64,000 nucleotides of DNA from Gp6-AA45 sp035652075 (GTDB taxonomy: Bacteria; Acidobacteriota; Vicinamibacteria; Vicinamibacterales; CAVVIG01): NCBI GenBank assembly GCA_035652075.1, contig DASREL010000110.1, positions 62,001 to 126,000 of the forward strand, given 5' to 3'. Shown here piece by piece: positions 52,488-60,766 of the stretch. Within the stretch, counting starts at the first letter, position 1. Each line of letters opens with the position of its first letter. The notes beneath the pieces are model-generated. The model saw only the letters and a program-made list of their open reading frames with translations, was not told the DNA's origin and did not search any database. The translations under genes were made by a program, and so were the position numbers.

Positions 52488-52900
52488 TTCGGTCCTTTTG
52501 CGACTGGATTTCCGTTATTCATCCATTCGTTCCAGCCGCCTAACAGCGCACGGACATTCTTCACGCCTCTCGCGTCGAGCATGAGCGCCGCACGGGCGCT
52601 CGTCGCTTCGTCGCGTCAAGCACAATAAGTGACGACCGGTTTCTTCGTCTTCAGCAGGATCTGCACCGTCTTTTCGTATTCATCCGGCCACGTCAGCCGG
52701 CCCTCGAGCGGCAGCTGCAGCGCTCCTGGAATGTGACCCATCTCGAACACGTCGGCGATCCGCGTATCGACGATGACGACATTCTTGGCGGCGAAAAGCT
52801 TCTTGAACTCCTGCTGCGTGATACGCGGCGCGTCGATTTGCGCACCGGCGGCGAACGGCAGGGTGAGCAGCGCCGCGAACGCGAGAAGGAGACGTTTCAT
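52484..52900 (-). CDS. rhodanese-like sulfurtransferase, candidate selenoprotein with in-frame UGA
   Basis: A frame starting MKRLLLAFAALLTLPFAAGA (signal peptide) and continuing through the rhodanese strands (VVIVDTRIADVFEMGHIPGA, KPVVTYCA) meets TGA at 52616-52618. The same frame then continues RDEATSARAALMLDARGVKN and RALLGGWNEWMNNGNPV, the entire second half of a rhodanese domain. Related proteins read YCAC-x-x-E-x-TSAR, so the UGA replaces a cysteine. Total 138 residues with Sec at position 95. The extended frame ends TGA 52484-52486, overlapping the argH GTG. A stem-loop with a CGUGC loop follows the UGA. Truncation or a point mutation is the alternative. Confidence 0.8.
52583..52601 (-). 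promoter_or_regulatory. candidate bacterial SECIS element of the rhodanese gene
   Basis: Just after the UGA (14 bases on), GAGCGCC pairs perfectly with GGCGCUC across a five-base loop CGUGC. The loop begins 22 bases after the UGA, inside the 16-37 base window known for bacterial SECIS elements. Its second base is G, as usual. A stem of this length could occur by chance in GC-rich DNA. Confidence 0.55.
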
Positions 52901-52903
52901 GTA

Positions 52904-52911
52904 TCTAATAT
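52904..52911. promoter_or_regulatory. shared AT-rich promoter of the divergent rhodanese and FAD-oxidase genes
   Basis: Only 14 bases separate the two start codons. The stretch TATCTAATATAG has a plus-strand TAATAT (52905-52910) and a minus-strand TATATT (52911 to 52906), each a few bases before its own start. No Shine-Dalgarno sequence exists for either gene, so both mRNAs are probably leaderless. Confidence 0.5.
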
Positions 52912-52914
52912 AGC

Positions 52915-54357
52915 GTGCCCTTCATCCAGCGCGACGCCGACGTCCTCGCCTCGTTTCTCGAGGATGCCGCGCACTTCCCGGGCGGTCACGCGGCCGGCGT
53001 CGCCACGCCGGCGACGGACGCGGAAGTCGCCGACCTGGTCCGCGCGGTTCCGACGATCCTTCCCGTCGGCGCGCAGTCGTCACTGACCGGCGGCGCCACG
53101 CCGATGGGCGACGTGCTGCTCAGCACGTCGCGCCTCAATCGCATCCTCGAGATCGGATCCGACTTCGTCCGTGTCCAGGCCGGCGTCACGTTATCCGATC
53201 TGGACGGCGCGCTCGCACGTGCCGGGCGGTATTACCCGCCGACACCGACGTTCATGGGCGCATTTGTCGGCGGCACGATCGCCACCAATGCGGCGGGCGC
53301 GGCGACGTTTCGTCACGGGACGACGCGTGACTGGGTGACAGCGATTCGCGTCGTCCTCGCGAGCGGCGAGATCGTCGACGTCACACGTGGCGGCGCGAAA
53401 GCGGCGACGCGTGTCCCGGTGCCGACCTATCGGCTGCCGCGAGTGCCGAAATGCTCGGCAGGGTATTTCGCGGCGCCGGATATGGACCTGATCGATCTGT
53501 TCATCGGATCCGAAGGCACGCTCGGCATCGTCACCGAGGCCTCGTTGCGCGTGCTGCCGGCGCGGCCGGCGATCTGCCTCGTGTTCCTGACGCTCACCGA
53601 TCGTGCGGCCGCCGTTGGCCTCGTCGATCGCTTACGACGCGAGGCCGCGCACACCGGTGTGTCGGCCATCGAGCACATGGACCGTCGATGTCTCGAGCTG
53701 CTGCGCGAGGATGGCATCGATCGTCAATTCGGCGTCACGATTGCCGAAGCGGCGCACATCGCGTTGCTGATCACCTTCGAACTCGCCGATGTTCGTGACC
53801 CGATCGATCACGTCAACGCGGTGCTCGAGTCCGCCGGCGTGACGACCGACGTCGACATCGCGATCCCGGGCGATCGCGCACGCGCCGCGCAGTTGATTGC
53901 GGCGCGCGAAGCGGTGCCGGCCGCGGTCAACGCGCGTGTCGGTCGCGCGAAGCAGGCGATCGATCCGCGGATCTCGAAAACGGCCGCCGACATGATCGTC
54001 CCGTTCGATCGCCTCGCCGGCCTGATGGCGCGCTACGACGACGAGTTCCGGCGTCGCGGTCTGGATGCCGCCGTGTGGGGCCACATCTCGGACGGCAACC
54101 TGCACCCGAACGTGTTGCCGCGATCGTACGCGGACGTCGAGTCGGGCAAAGAGGCGATCCTGACGTTCGGCCGTGAGGTCGCCCGCATGGGCGGTTCACC
54201 GCTCGCGGAACACGGCGTGGGCCGCAATCCGATCAAACAGCAGCTGTTGCGGGAGATGTACGGCGAGACCGGCATCGACGAGATGCGCGCCGTCAAACGC
54301 GCGCTCGATCCCGAATGGAAGTTCGCGCCCGGCGTGATATTTACACGAGAACGCTGA
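52915..54357 (+). CDS. FAD-binding oxidase, glycolate oxidase/D-lactate dehydrogenase type
   Basis: This 480-residue flavoprotein has the FAD-binding PCMH domain first (LPVGAQSSLTGGATPMGDVL, YYPPTPTFMGAFVGGTIATN, GSEGTLGIVTEASLRVLP) and the FAD-linked oxidase C-terminal domain after about 220. It ends with the metal-site segment WGHISDGNLHPNV and the substrate-side region LAEHGVGRN. The enzyme oxidises a 2-hydroxy acid and passes electrons onward. GTG start, divergent from the rhodanese. Its end overlaps the next minus-strand gene by 17 bp. Confidence 0.92.
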   Translation: MPFIQRDADVLASFLEDAAHFPGGHAAGVATPATDAEVADLVRAVPTILPVGAQSSLTGGATPMGDVLLSTSRLNRILEIGSDFVRVQAGVTLSDLDGALARAGRYYPPTPTFMGAFVGGTIATNAAGAATFRHGTTRDWVTAIRVVLASGEIVDVTRGGAKAATRVPVPTYRLPRVPKCSAGYFAAPDMDLIDLFIGSEGTLGIVTEASLRVLPARPAICLVFLTLTDRAAAVGLVDRLRREAAHTGVSAIEHMDRRCLELLREDGIDRQFGVTIAEAAHIALLITFELADVRDPIDHVNAVLESAGVTTDVDIAIPGDRARAAQLIAAREAVPAAVNARVGRAKQAIDPRISKTAADMIVPFDRLAGLMARYDDEFRRRGLDAAVWGHISDGNLHPNVLPRSYADVESGKEAILTFGREVARMGGSPLAEHGVGRNPIKQQLLREMYGETGIDEMRAVKRALDPEWKFAPGVIFTRER

Positions 54358-54919
54358 TCGCGACGAGTGCAAGACCGACGATCGTCATCCACAAGGCGAC
54401 GAAGCCGGCACCGTCCGACGGTGTGCGCTCGCGTTCGACGCCACGCGCGATGGACGACTGCCCGCTGAACGACGCGGCGATGGCGGCAAACAGCAGCAGC
54501 CAGCCGCCGCCGAGCGTCAACTTCGCACCCATCCCGAGCGTTGCGCGCACGGCAAACGCCAGCGATCCAAGCCACACGACGACGTCGAGGCCCGCAATGA
54601 GTCGCAGCCGCGCGATCTCGCGATCCGCCGCCTGACGCAGCAGTTCGAGCTGCAGCGCGCGCTCGGCTCGGCGCCGTTCCGCGTCCATCTGTTCCCGTTC
54701 GAGATCGAGTCGATGCGTGTCGCGGTCGAAGACCTCCTTCAGCGCGCCGACGAGGACGCCGGCGAGGCGCGCTTCGAACGCGCCGGGCGCGCGGCCGCCC
54801 TGCGTCTCGGCGACGTCGCGTGGCTCGTTGTCAGTCGCAAGCGATCGAATTCGTCGGCTGCGCGCGAGATCGGTCACGCCAATCGCCGCGTCGAGCAATC
54901 GGAGCCACGGAATAGCCAT
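54341..54919 (-). CDS. coiled-coil membrane protein of unknown function
   Basis: This 192-residue protein has an amphipathic N-terminus, a charged coiled coil at about 64-105 (LDLEREQMDAERRRAERALQ) and three hydrophobic segments near 110-128, 137-153 and 173-192. I do not recognise a family. The ATG at 54919 is preferred over longer starts because a GATAAT hexamer lies six bases upstream, which suggests a leaderless mRNA. It lies between the FAD oxidase (converging) and the malic enzyme (diverging). Confidence 0.7.
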   Translation of the reverse strand: MAIPWLRLLDAAIGVTDLARSRRIRSLATDNEPRDVAETQGGRAPGAFEARLAGVLVGALKEVFDRDTHRLDLEREQMDAERRRAERALQLELLRQAADREIARLRLIAGLDVVVWLGSLAFAVRATLGMGAKLTLGGGWLLLFAAIAASFSGQSSIARGVERERTPSDGAGFVALWMTIVGLALVAISVLV

Positions 54920-54986
54920 AGCCTGATTATCTGCCGGATTTTCGGCAATTTCGCCGGATCGCGTTTTGCGATCCATACGCCTTGCC

Positions 54987-57299
54987 ATGATCATCCGAGA
55001 CGAAGACGTATTCGATTATCACGAGAACCCGCGACCCGGAAAGCTCGAGGTCGTCACGTCGAAACCGTGTCTGACGCAGCGCGACCTCTCGATGGCCTAC
55101 ACGCCAGGCGTCGCGCGGCCGTGTCTCGCGATCGAGCGCGACCCTGAAACCGCCTATCGCTTCACCGGTCGAGGCAACCTCGTCGCGGTCGTCTCCAACG
55201 GCACCGCGGTACTTGGGCTCGGCAACATCGGACCGCTCGCCGCGAAGCCGGTCATGGAAGGCAAGGCGACGCTGTTCAAACGCTTCGCCGATATCGACGT
55301 GTTCGACATCGAGCTGAACGCCACCGATCCCGAAGAGGTCATCCGCATCGTCAAAGCGCTCGAACCGACGTTCGGCGGCATCAACCTCGAAGACATCCGC
55401 GCACCCGAGTGCTTCGCGATCGAAGCGCGGCTGCGAGCGGAGATGGCGATCCCCGTGTTTCACGACGATCAACACGGCACGGCGATCATTTCGTCGGCGG
55501 CATTGCTCAACGCGCTCGACGTCACCGGCAAGAAGATCGACGAGATTCGTGTCGTGTTCTCCGGCGCTGGCGCCGCCGGCATCGCGTGCGCGGAGATGTA
55601 CGTCTCGCTCGGCGTCAGGCGCGAAAACGTCCTGCTCGTCGACACCGTTGGCGTGGTCTACGACGGTCGCACGGAGAAAATGAATCCGTACAAAGCGCGT
55701 TTTGCCGCCGACACCGGGCGGCGGACGCTCGCCGACGCAATGGTCGACGCCGACGTCTTCGTCGGTGTGTCGGCGGCAGACATCCTGACGCCGGACATGC
55801 TGAAGACGATGGCGCCGGATCCGATCGTGTTTGCGATGGCGAACCCCGATCCGGAGATCAAGTACGACCTCGCCATCGAAACGCGTGCCGACGTGATCAT
55901 GGCGACCGGCCGCTCCGACTTCCCCAACCAGGTCAACAACGTGCTCGGTTTCCCGTTTATCTTCCGCGGCGCGCTCGACGTGCGCGCGCGAACCATCAAC
56001 GAGGAGATGAAAGCCGCCGCCGCACGCGCGCTGGCGGCGCTGGCAAAAGAAGACGTGCCCGAGTCGGTGCTGCAGGCCTACGGACTGCAAACGCTGCGCT
56101 TCGGCCGCGACTACCTGATCCCGAAGCCGTTCGATCCGCGTGTGCTCCTGTGGGTCGCGCCCGCCGTCGCGCAGGCGGCGATGGACAGCGGAGTCGCTCG
56201 ACAACCGATTGCCGACATCGACGCGTACCGCGAATCGCTCGAACGGATCATGGGGCCGTCGCGAGAGATGATCCGCCTCGTCGTCCACAAAGCGCAGGCG
56301 AAGCCGCAGCATCGCATCGTGTACCCCGAAGGCGAACACGAGCTGATCCTGCGCGCGGCGCGGACGGTCGCGGATCAGCAGATCGCGCAGCCGGTGCTCG
56401 TCGGCCGCGAGATGGTCATTCGCGATCGCGCGGTGACGCTCGGCATCGACGTCGCCGACTTCGACATCATCGACATCGACGCCGCACCACACGCGGAGAT
56501 GTACGCCGCGGCGTTGTACTGCGCGCGCACGCGGAAAGGGATGACGCCGCCTCGCGCGCTCGAGCTGATGCGCGATCCGACGCACTACGCATTGATGATG
56601 GTGCGCGAGAGCGCCGCAAGCGGCTTCGTCGGCGGGTTCGAACGTCCATACCCGGACACGATTCGTCCGGCGTTGCAGGTCATCGGGCTACAACCGGGCG
56701 TCTCGCGCGTGTCGGCGGCGCAGCTGCTCGTGTTGAAGGACCGGTTGTTCTTCTGCGCCGACACGATGGTCAATATCGATCCCACGGCGGAAGAACTCGC
56801 AGAAGTTGCGATTCTGACCGCAGATCTGGCGAAGATGTTCGACGTCGAGCCGCGGATCGCGATGCTCGCGTTTTCGAGCTTCGGATCGGTGCCGCATCCC
56901 ATTAGCCGCAAGGTCGCGCGCGCCGTCGATCTCGTCGTGCACGCGAGGCCCGATCTCGTCATCGACGGCGAGATGCATCTCGATACGGCGGTCGTGGCCG
57001 ACATCGCGGCCGAGAATTATCCGCACTCCCGCATTCAGGGAAACGCCAACGTGCTGATCTTCCCCGACCTGACGTCGGGCAACATCGGCTACAAGCTGCT
57101 GCAACGGCTCGCCCGCGCCGAGAGCATCGGACCGATGCTGATGGGCATGCGACAGCCGGTCAACGTGCTGCCGCACGGCGTCTCGGCAGCCGACATCGTC
57201 GCGGCGACGGCGATTACGGTCGTCGCGGCGGAGCGCAATCGGGCCGCTATGAGTTCGGCTTCAACCACGGATCGCGAACTGATCGCATCGCTGAAGTAA
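54987..57299 (+). CDS. maeB: NADP-dependent malic enzyme fused to phosphotransacetylase-like domain
   Basis: This 770-residue protein has the malic enzyme part at about 1-430 (MAYTPGVARPCLAIERDPET, FHDDQHGTAIISSAALLNAL, FSGAGAAGIACAEMYVSLG for NAD(P) binding) and a PTA-like domain at about 440-765 (VYPEGEHELILRAARTVADQ, GMTPPRALELMRDPTHYALM, IFPDLTSGNIGYKLLQRLA). The order is that of E. coli MaeB. It decarboxylates malate to pyruvate with NADP; the PTA part is usually regulatory. Length is standard. Its 3' end overlaps the M61 gene by 53 bp. Confidence 0.94.
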   Translation: MIIRDEDVFDYHENPRPGKLEVVTSKPCLTQRDLSMAYTPGVARPCLAIERDPETAYRFTGRGNLVAVVSNGTAVLGLGNIGPLAAKPVMEGKATLFKRFADIDVFDIELNATDPEEVIRIVKALEPTFGGINLEDIRAPECFAIEARLRAEMAIPVFHDDQHGTAIISSAALLNALDVTGKKIDEIRVVFSGAGAAGIACAEMYVSLGVRRENVLLVDTVGVVYDGRTEKMNPYKARFAADTGRRTLADAMVDADVFVGVSAADILTPDMLKTMAPDPIVFAMANPDPEIKYDLAIETRADVIMATGRSDFPNQVNNVLGFPFIFRGALDVRARTINEEMKAAAARALAALAKEDVPESVLQAYGLQTLRFGRDYLIPKPFDPRVLLWVAPAVAQAAMDSGVARQPIADIDAYRESLERIMGPSREMIRLVVHKAQAKPQHRIVYPEGEHELILRAARTVADQQIAQPVLVGREMVIRDRAVTLGIDVADFDIIDIDAAPHAEMYAAALYCARTRKGMTPPRALELMRDPTHYALMMVRESAASGFVGGFERPYPDTIRPALQVIGLQPGVSRVSAAQLLVLKDRLFFCADTMVNIDPTAEELAEVAILTADLAKMFDVEPRIAMLAFSSFGSVPHPISRKVARAVDLVVHARPDLVIDGEMHLDTAVVADIAAENYPHSRIQGNANVLIFPDLTSGNIGYKLLQRLARAESIGPMLMGMRQPVNVLPHGVSAADIVAATAITVVAAERNRAAMSSASTTDRELIASLK

Positions 57300-59103
57300 G
57301 GGTGCCGCCGGTGGCTTCGACCGGCACGACCTCGATGCGCGGATCTTCCACGAGCGTGACGGTGGCGGTCTTCGGACCGCCGCTGCGGTCGACGAATACG
57401 ATCGCAATTCGATCGCCGGGCTTGTGCCTGGCCAACGTGCCCGTCACATCGGCCTCGGCTCGCACCGGTTGTCCATCGATCTGCCGGATTTCGTCGTCCT
57501 GATCGACACCGGCCGCGTAGAGTGGCCACGTCGGCGCGACGAGATCGCCGACGCGCAATCCGTTTCTGGCGTCGAATCGCACATCTCCGAACCACGCGCG
57601 TCCAGGATTGCGTTTGCGGACGACGAATCCGGCTCGCGCGAGAAGCGCCGTGTAATCAGCCGCGTCGCGACCTGTGATGTACTTGCTGAAGAAGTCGTGC
57701 GCGAAGTGCGGATCGTTGCTGATGGACGCCAACGTCTTCTCCGCGTCGACCACCGAGTACGGCCGGTCGACGTACCCTTCGCGCGTGCCGCCGCTCTTGC
57801 CGAACTTCTGCCACATCGCGCGCATGAAGTCGTCGAGCGAGATCCGTCCGTCGCTCCGCTCCCGCAGCGAGAGATCCAGCGCCAGGGCGATGGCGCCACC
57901 GAAGGGGTAGTACGAAATCACGGTGTTCGACCAGTTCGTGCGATCGATCGGCCGTCCGCCGTCGATGAACGGCGCCATACGGCTCATCTCGACCGCGGAT
58001 CGGACCTGCCGTCCGGGATCGTTCGTCACCGTTTCGACCAGACCGGTCAGCGTGCGCGACGTCTCGTCGAGCGTGACGAGGCCCGCGCGCGCGAGCGTCA
58101 ACGGTCCGTAATACTGCGTGAAACCTTCCGCGAGCCAGAGCGAGTCGGACATGTTCGCCCGATCGAAGTCAAACGGCTCGAGACCTTGCGGACGGATCCG
58201 CTCGACGTTCCAGCAATGAAAGAATTCGTGCGCGACGGTATCGAGCAGCCGCGTGCGCGACGAGGCGATCGAGCCAGACGAACTGATCGAGGTGCTGTTG
58301 CGGTGTTCCATGCCATCGCCGTCTGCCCACGGCAGGTATTCGGCGATGAACGTGTACGTGCCCGGTTCGTACTGCGGATACTCGCCGTAGACCGCGCCTT
58401 CCTGCCGCACGATTTTCTCGACGTCTTTGACGTACGCGTCGAGTTCGGCATCCGTGCCGGTGTGGTGCGCCGAAAAACGGAATCGGCGCGATCCGATGGT
58501 GAACTCGCGCATGGCGATCGTGCCGAACTCGGTTGGGCTATCCATCAGGTACTGCAAGTTCGGCGCGGTGTACTGCAGCCCGCTGCCATGCAGTTGCGTT
58601 GCGACCGTCCAGCGAAGCCCGGCCGGTTGCTCCAGGGCCAGCGTGATCGGCCGTTCCTCGAGCCCGTGCGCCCACATGATCGCCGACGGCATGTTGATGT
58701 GGGCGTGCGTCGTGTCGATGCCGAGATACGTGCCGTCGACACGGTCGCCGTAGATCTTGTATCTCACGGTGACACTGCCGCCGTGGCCGCTCACGTTCCA
58801 TCCATACGGATCCGGCCTCGTCGTCGCGATCTCCCTGCCGTCGCGGCCGAACGCATGCACGTCGTACACGTTCTTGGCGAAGTCGTGCAGCGAGTATCGG
58901 CCCGGCGACGACCGGCTCATGCGCAGCTCGAGGGTCGCGGCGGTGACGTCCGGAAACGTCGCCTCGACTTGCATCCAATGGTGTTGCGGCTCTGGAAACG
59001 ACAGGCGGTAGGCGATTGGGCCGGACTGCGCGTGCAACGCGGGTCTCGTGGATCCGGCAAGCAGCGTCAGCGCAACGAGGACGAATGAGCGGCGTGTGAT
59101 CAC
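57247..59103 (-). CDS. secreted M61 (glycyl aminopeptidase-like) peptidase with PDZ domain
   Basis: This 618-residue protein has a signal peptide with an arginine pair (MITRRSFVLVALTLLAGS), an N-terminal beta domain, then a thermolysin-like zinc site VAHEFFHCWNVERIRP (HEFFH near 293-297) with the glutamate in LWLAEGFTQYYG. A PDZ domain follows near 500-590 (DLVAPTWPLYAAGVDQDDEI). This is the M61 layout and should be a periplasmic aminopeptidase. It lies 9 bp upstream of... the downstream overlap is with maeB on the other strand. Its neighbour on the same strand is the SGNH esterase at 59113. Confidence 0.92.
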   Translation of the reverse strand: MITRRSFVLVALTLLAGSTRPALHAQSGPIAYRLSFPEPQHHWMQVEATFPDVTAATLELRMSRSSPGRYSLHDFAKNVYDVHAFGRDGREIATTRPDPYGWNVSGHGGSVTVRYKIYGDRVDGTYLGIDTTHAHINMPSAIMWAHGLEERPITLALEQPAGLRWTVATQLHGSGLQYTAPNLQYLMDSPTEFGTIAMREFTIGSRRFRFSAHHTGTDAELDAYVKDVEKIVRQEGAVYGEYPQYEPGTYTFIAEYLPWADGDGMEHRNSTSISSSGSIASSRTRLLDTVAHEFFHCWNVERIRPQGLEPFDFDRANMSDSLWLAEGFTQYYGPLTLARAGLVTLDETSRTLTGLVETVTNDPGRQVRSAVEMSRMAPFIDGGRPIDRTNWSNTVISYYPFGGAIALALDLSLRERSDGRISLDDFMRAMWQKFGKSGGTREGYVDRPYSVVDAEKTLASISNDPHFAHDFFSKYITGRDAADYTALLARAGFVVRKRNPGRAWFGDVRFDARNGLRVGDLVAPTWPLYAAGVDQDDEIRQIDGQPVRAEADVTGTLARHKPGDRIAIVFVDRSGGPKTATVTLVEDPRIEVVPVEATGGTLTSAMRSVRDPWLKPNS

Positions 59104-59112
59104 CGCGCGATT

Positions 59113-59742
59113 TTATCGCGCTGGCGTTGGGGTCGCGTTCTTTTGGAGGATCGGCTCCAGGTACGGCCAGATAGTGTCAGCAATCGCGCGCGCGCCGGCG
59201 GCGTTCGGATGCGCGTGATCGGGCTGCATCAGACCTGGATCGCCGATGACGTTCATCAGGATGAACGGCACCAGCGTCACGTCGTACTTCTTCGCGAGAT
59301 CCTGATACATCTTGTGGAACGCGACGGTGTAGTCCCATCCGTAGATCGGCAGCGCTTCCATCGCGCAGAGCAGCACGGTGATGCCGCGGCGCTGCGCCTT
59401 CTCGATCATCTCGCTGAGATTTGCCTTCACCTGCGCGACTGGCGCACCACGCAGCCCGTCGTTGGCGCCGAGCGCGAGGATCAAAACGCGGACGTCGCCC
59501 TCCATCGCGGCGTCGAACCGGTGCATCGCTCGCGTCGAGGTATCGCCCGACATCCCCGCGTTGACGACGCTGTACTCGAGCCCGTCTTTTTCGATGCGCT
59601 GCTGGAGAATCGCCGGAAACGCCTGCGCGGTGCCGATGCCCTTCCCCGACGTCAAGCTGTCACCGAACGCGACGATGCGCGGTCGCGGTTGAGGCACGAC
59701 GGCCGCCGACGCAACGGCGAGCAATAAACTCCAAAAAATCAT
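59113..59742 (-). CDS. secreted SGNH-hydrolase (arylesterase/lysophospholipase L1 type)
   Basis: This 209-residue protein has a signal peptide (MIFWSLLLAVASAAVV) and four blocks of the SGNH family: FGDSLTSGKG (Ser), NAGMSGDT (Gly), LALGANDGLRG (Asn) and QPDHAHPNAAGA (Asp/His). It hydrolyses thioesters, aryl esters or lysophospholipids in the periplasm, as TesA does. The ATG at 59742 begins the signal peptide and lies 11 bp after the agmatinase stop. A GTG at 59769 would add nine residues inside the upstream gene and is rejected. Confidence 0.92.
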   Translation of the reverse strand: MIFWSLLLAVASAAVVPQPRPRIVAFGDSLTSGKGIGTAQAFPAILQQRIEKDGLEYSVVNAGMSGDTSTRAMHRFDAAMEGDVRVLILALGANDGLRGAPVAQVKANLSEMIEKAQRRGITVLLCAMEALPIYGWDYTVAFHKMYQDLAKKYDVTLVPFILMNVIGDPGLMQPDHAHPNAAGARAIADTIWPYLEPILQKNATPTPAR

Positions 59743-59753
59743 TTCGATCCAGA

Positions 59754-60683
59754 TTACGCCATCGCGCACAGGAATTCGAACGCGACATTAGCCGCGAGGA
59801 CCGCCGTGATCTGCCCTGGACCGTCGAAGATTGGCGCGACCTCGACGATATCGCCGCCCACCAGCTGACGCCCGCGCAGCCCTCGCACCAGGCGCAGCGC
59901 TTCATGGCTCGTGAGCCCGCCGACCTCAGGCGTTCCAGTTCCGGGAGCGAACGCCGGATCGACGCTGTCGATGTCGAAGGTCATATACGCGGGGCCGGTC
60001 ACGATGCGACGAATATCCTCGACGACCGCGGCGATCCCGCGATCCTTCACCTGATCGATGTCGATCATCGTGATGCCGTGTGCCTGATGGAAATCGAAGT
60101 CTGCCTCGCCGTACATCGGTCCGCGGATGCCGACCTGCACGAAACGGCGACCGTCGATCACCTTCTCTTCGATCGCGCGGCGGAACGGCGTCCCGTGAAA
60201 ATACTTGCCGCCGAAGTATTCGTCCCACGTGTCGATGTGCGCATCGACTTGAACCAGGCCGAGCGGACCGTGACGTTTGGCGAGCGCGCGGAGGACTGGC
60301 AGCGAGATCGAGTGATCGCCGCCGATGACGATCGGACGCGCGCCGGCGTCGGCAATGACGCCAATCTTCGCTTCGATCGCATCGTACGCTTTCTCGATGC
60401 TGACCGGCGGGGCGTCGACATCACCGACGTCGGCGACATTCAACCGGTCGAACGGCGCGACCTTCTGAAAGTAGTTGTAGCTGCGGATCAACGACGACTG
60501 ATTCCGGATCTCGCGCGGTCCGAGCCGTGCGCCGGGCCGATACGACGTGCCGCCGTCGTACGGCACGCCGACGATCGCCACGTCGAGTCCGGTCGGATCC
60601 TCCACGTGCGGCAGACGCATGAACGTCGCCGGCTGCGCGAAGCGCGGTGATTGAAACGACGGACGTGGTTGATGATTCGGCAT
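59754..60683 (-). CDS. speB: agmatinase/ureohydrolase family enzyme
   Basis: About 309 residues with all manganese ligands: IGGDHSISLP, VQVDAHIDTWDEY and FDIDSVDPAFAPGTGTPEVGG. N-terminal IVGVPYDGGTSYRPGARLGP is typical of agmatinases. It hydrolyses agmatine to putrescine and urea, or a related guanidino compound. Two in-frame ATGs exist (60692, 60683). I prefer the second, because a TAAGAT hexamer ends on the first and would make the mRNA leaderless from 60683. An APC permease starts on the other strand at 60767. Confidence 0.88.
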   Translation of the reverse strand: MPNHQPRPSFQSPRFAQPATFMRLPHVEDPTGLDVAIVGVPYDGGTSYRPGARLGPREIRNQSSLIRSYNYFQKVAPFDRLNVADVGDVDAPPVSIEKAYDAIEAKIGVIADAGARPIVIGGDHSISLPVLRALAKRHGPLGLVQVDAHIDTWDEYFGGKYFHGTPFRRAIEEKVIDGRRFVQVGIRGPMYGEADFDFHQAHGITMIDIDQVKDRGIAAVVEDIRRIVTGPAYMTFDIDSVDPAFAPGTGTPEVGGLTSHEALRLVRGLRGRQLVGGDIVEVAPIFDGPGQITAVLAANVAFEFLCAMA

Positions 60684-60700
60684 GCGCGGCATCTTACGCC

Positions 60701-60738
60701 CACCACGAAGATCGCGAAGCCCACGAAGACCGCGAAGG
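60701..60738. repeat. CACGAAG/CGCGAAG short-unit repeat between divergent genes
   Basis: The 83-base gap between agmatinase and the APC permease has units of CACGAAG and CGCGAAG spaced nine bases apart: ACCACGAAGATCGCGAAGCC then CACGAAGACCGCGAAGG. They resemble the CACGAAA arrays at 42927 but only one arm is present. It lies upstream of the permease -10 box. Confidence 0.6.
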
Positions 60739-60751
60739 TCCGTGTCCCTGT

Positions 60752-60757
60752 TATAGT
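60752..60757 (+). promoter_or_regulatory. -10 box TATAGT before the APC permease
   Basis: TATAGT ends 9 bases before the ATG at 60767, so the mRNA would start within a few bases of it. The CGCCGG between carries no strong Shine-Dalgarno sequence. No certain -35 was found. Confidence 0.5.
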
Positions 60758-60766
60758 CCTCGCCGG

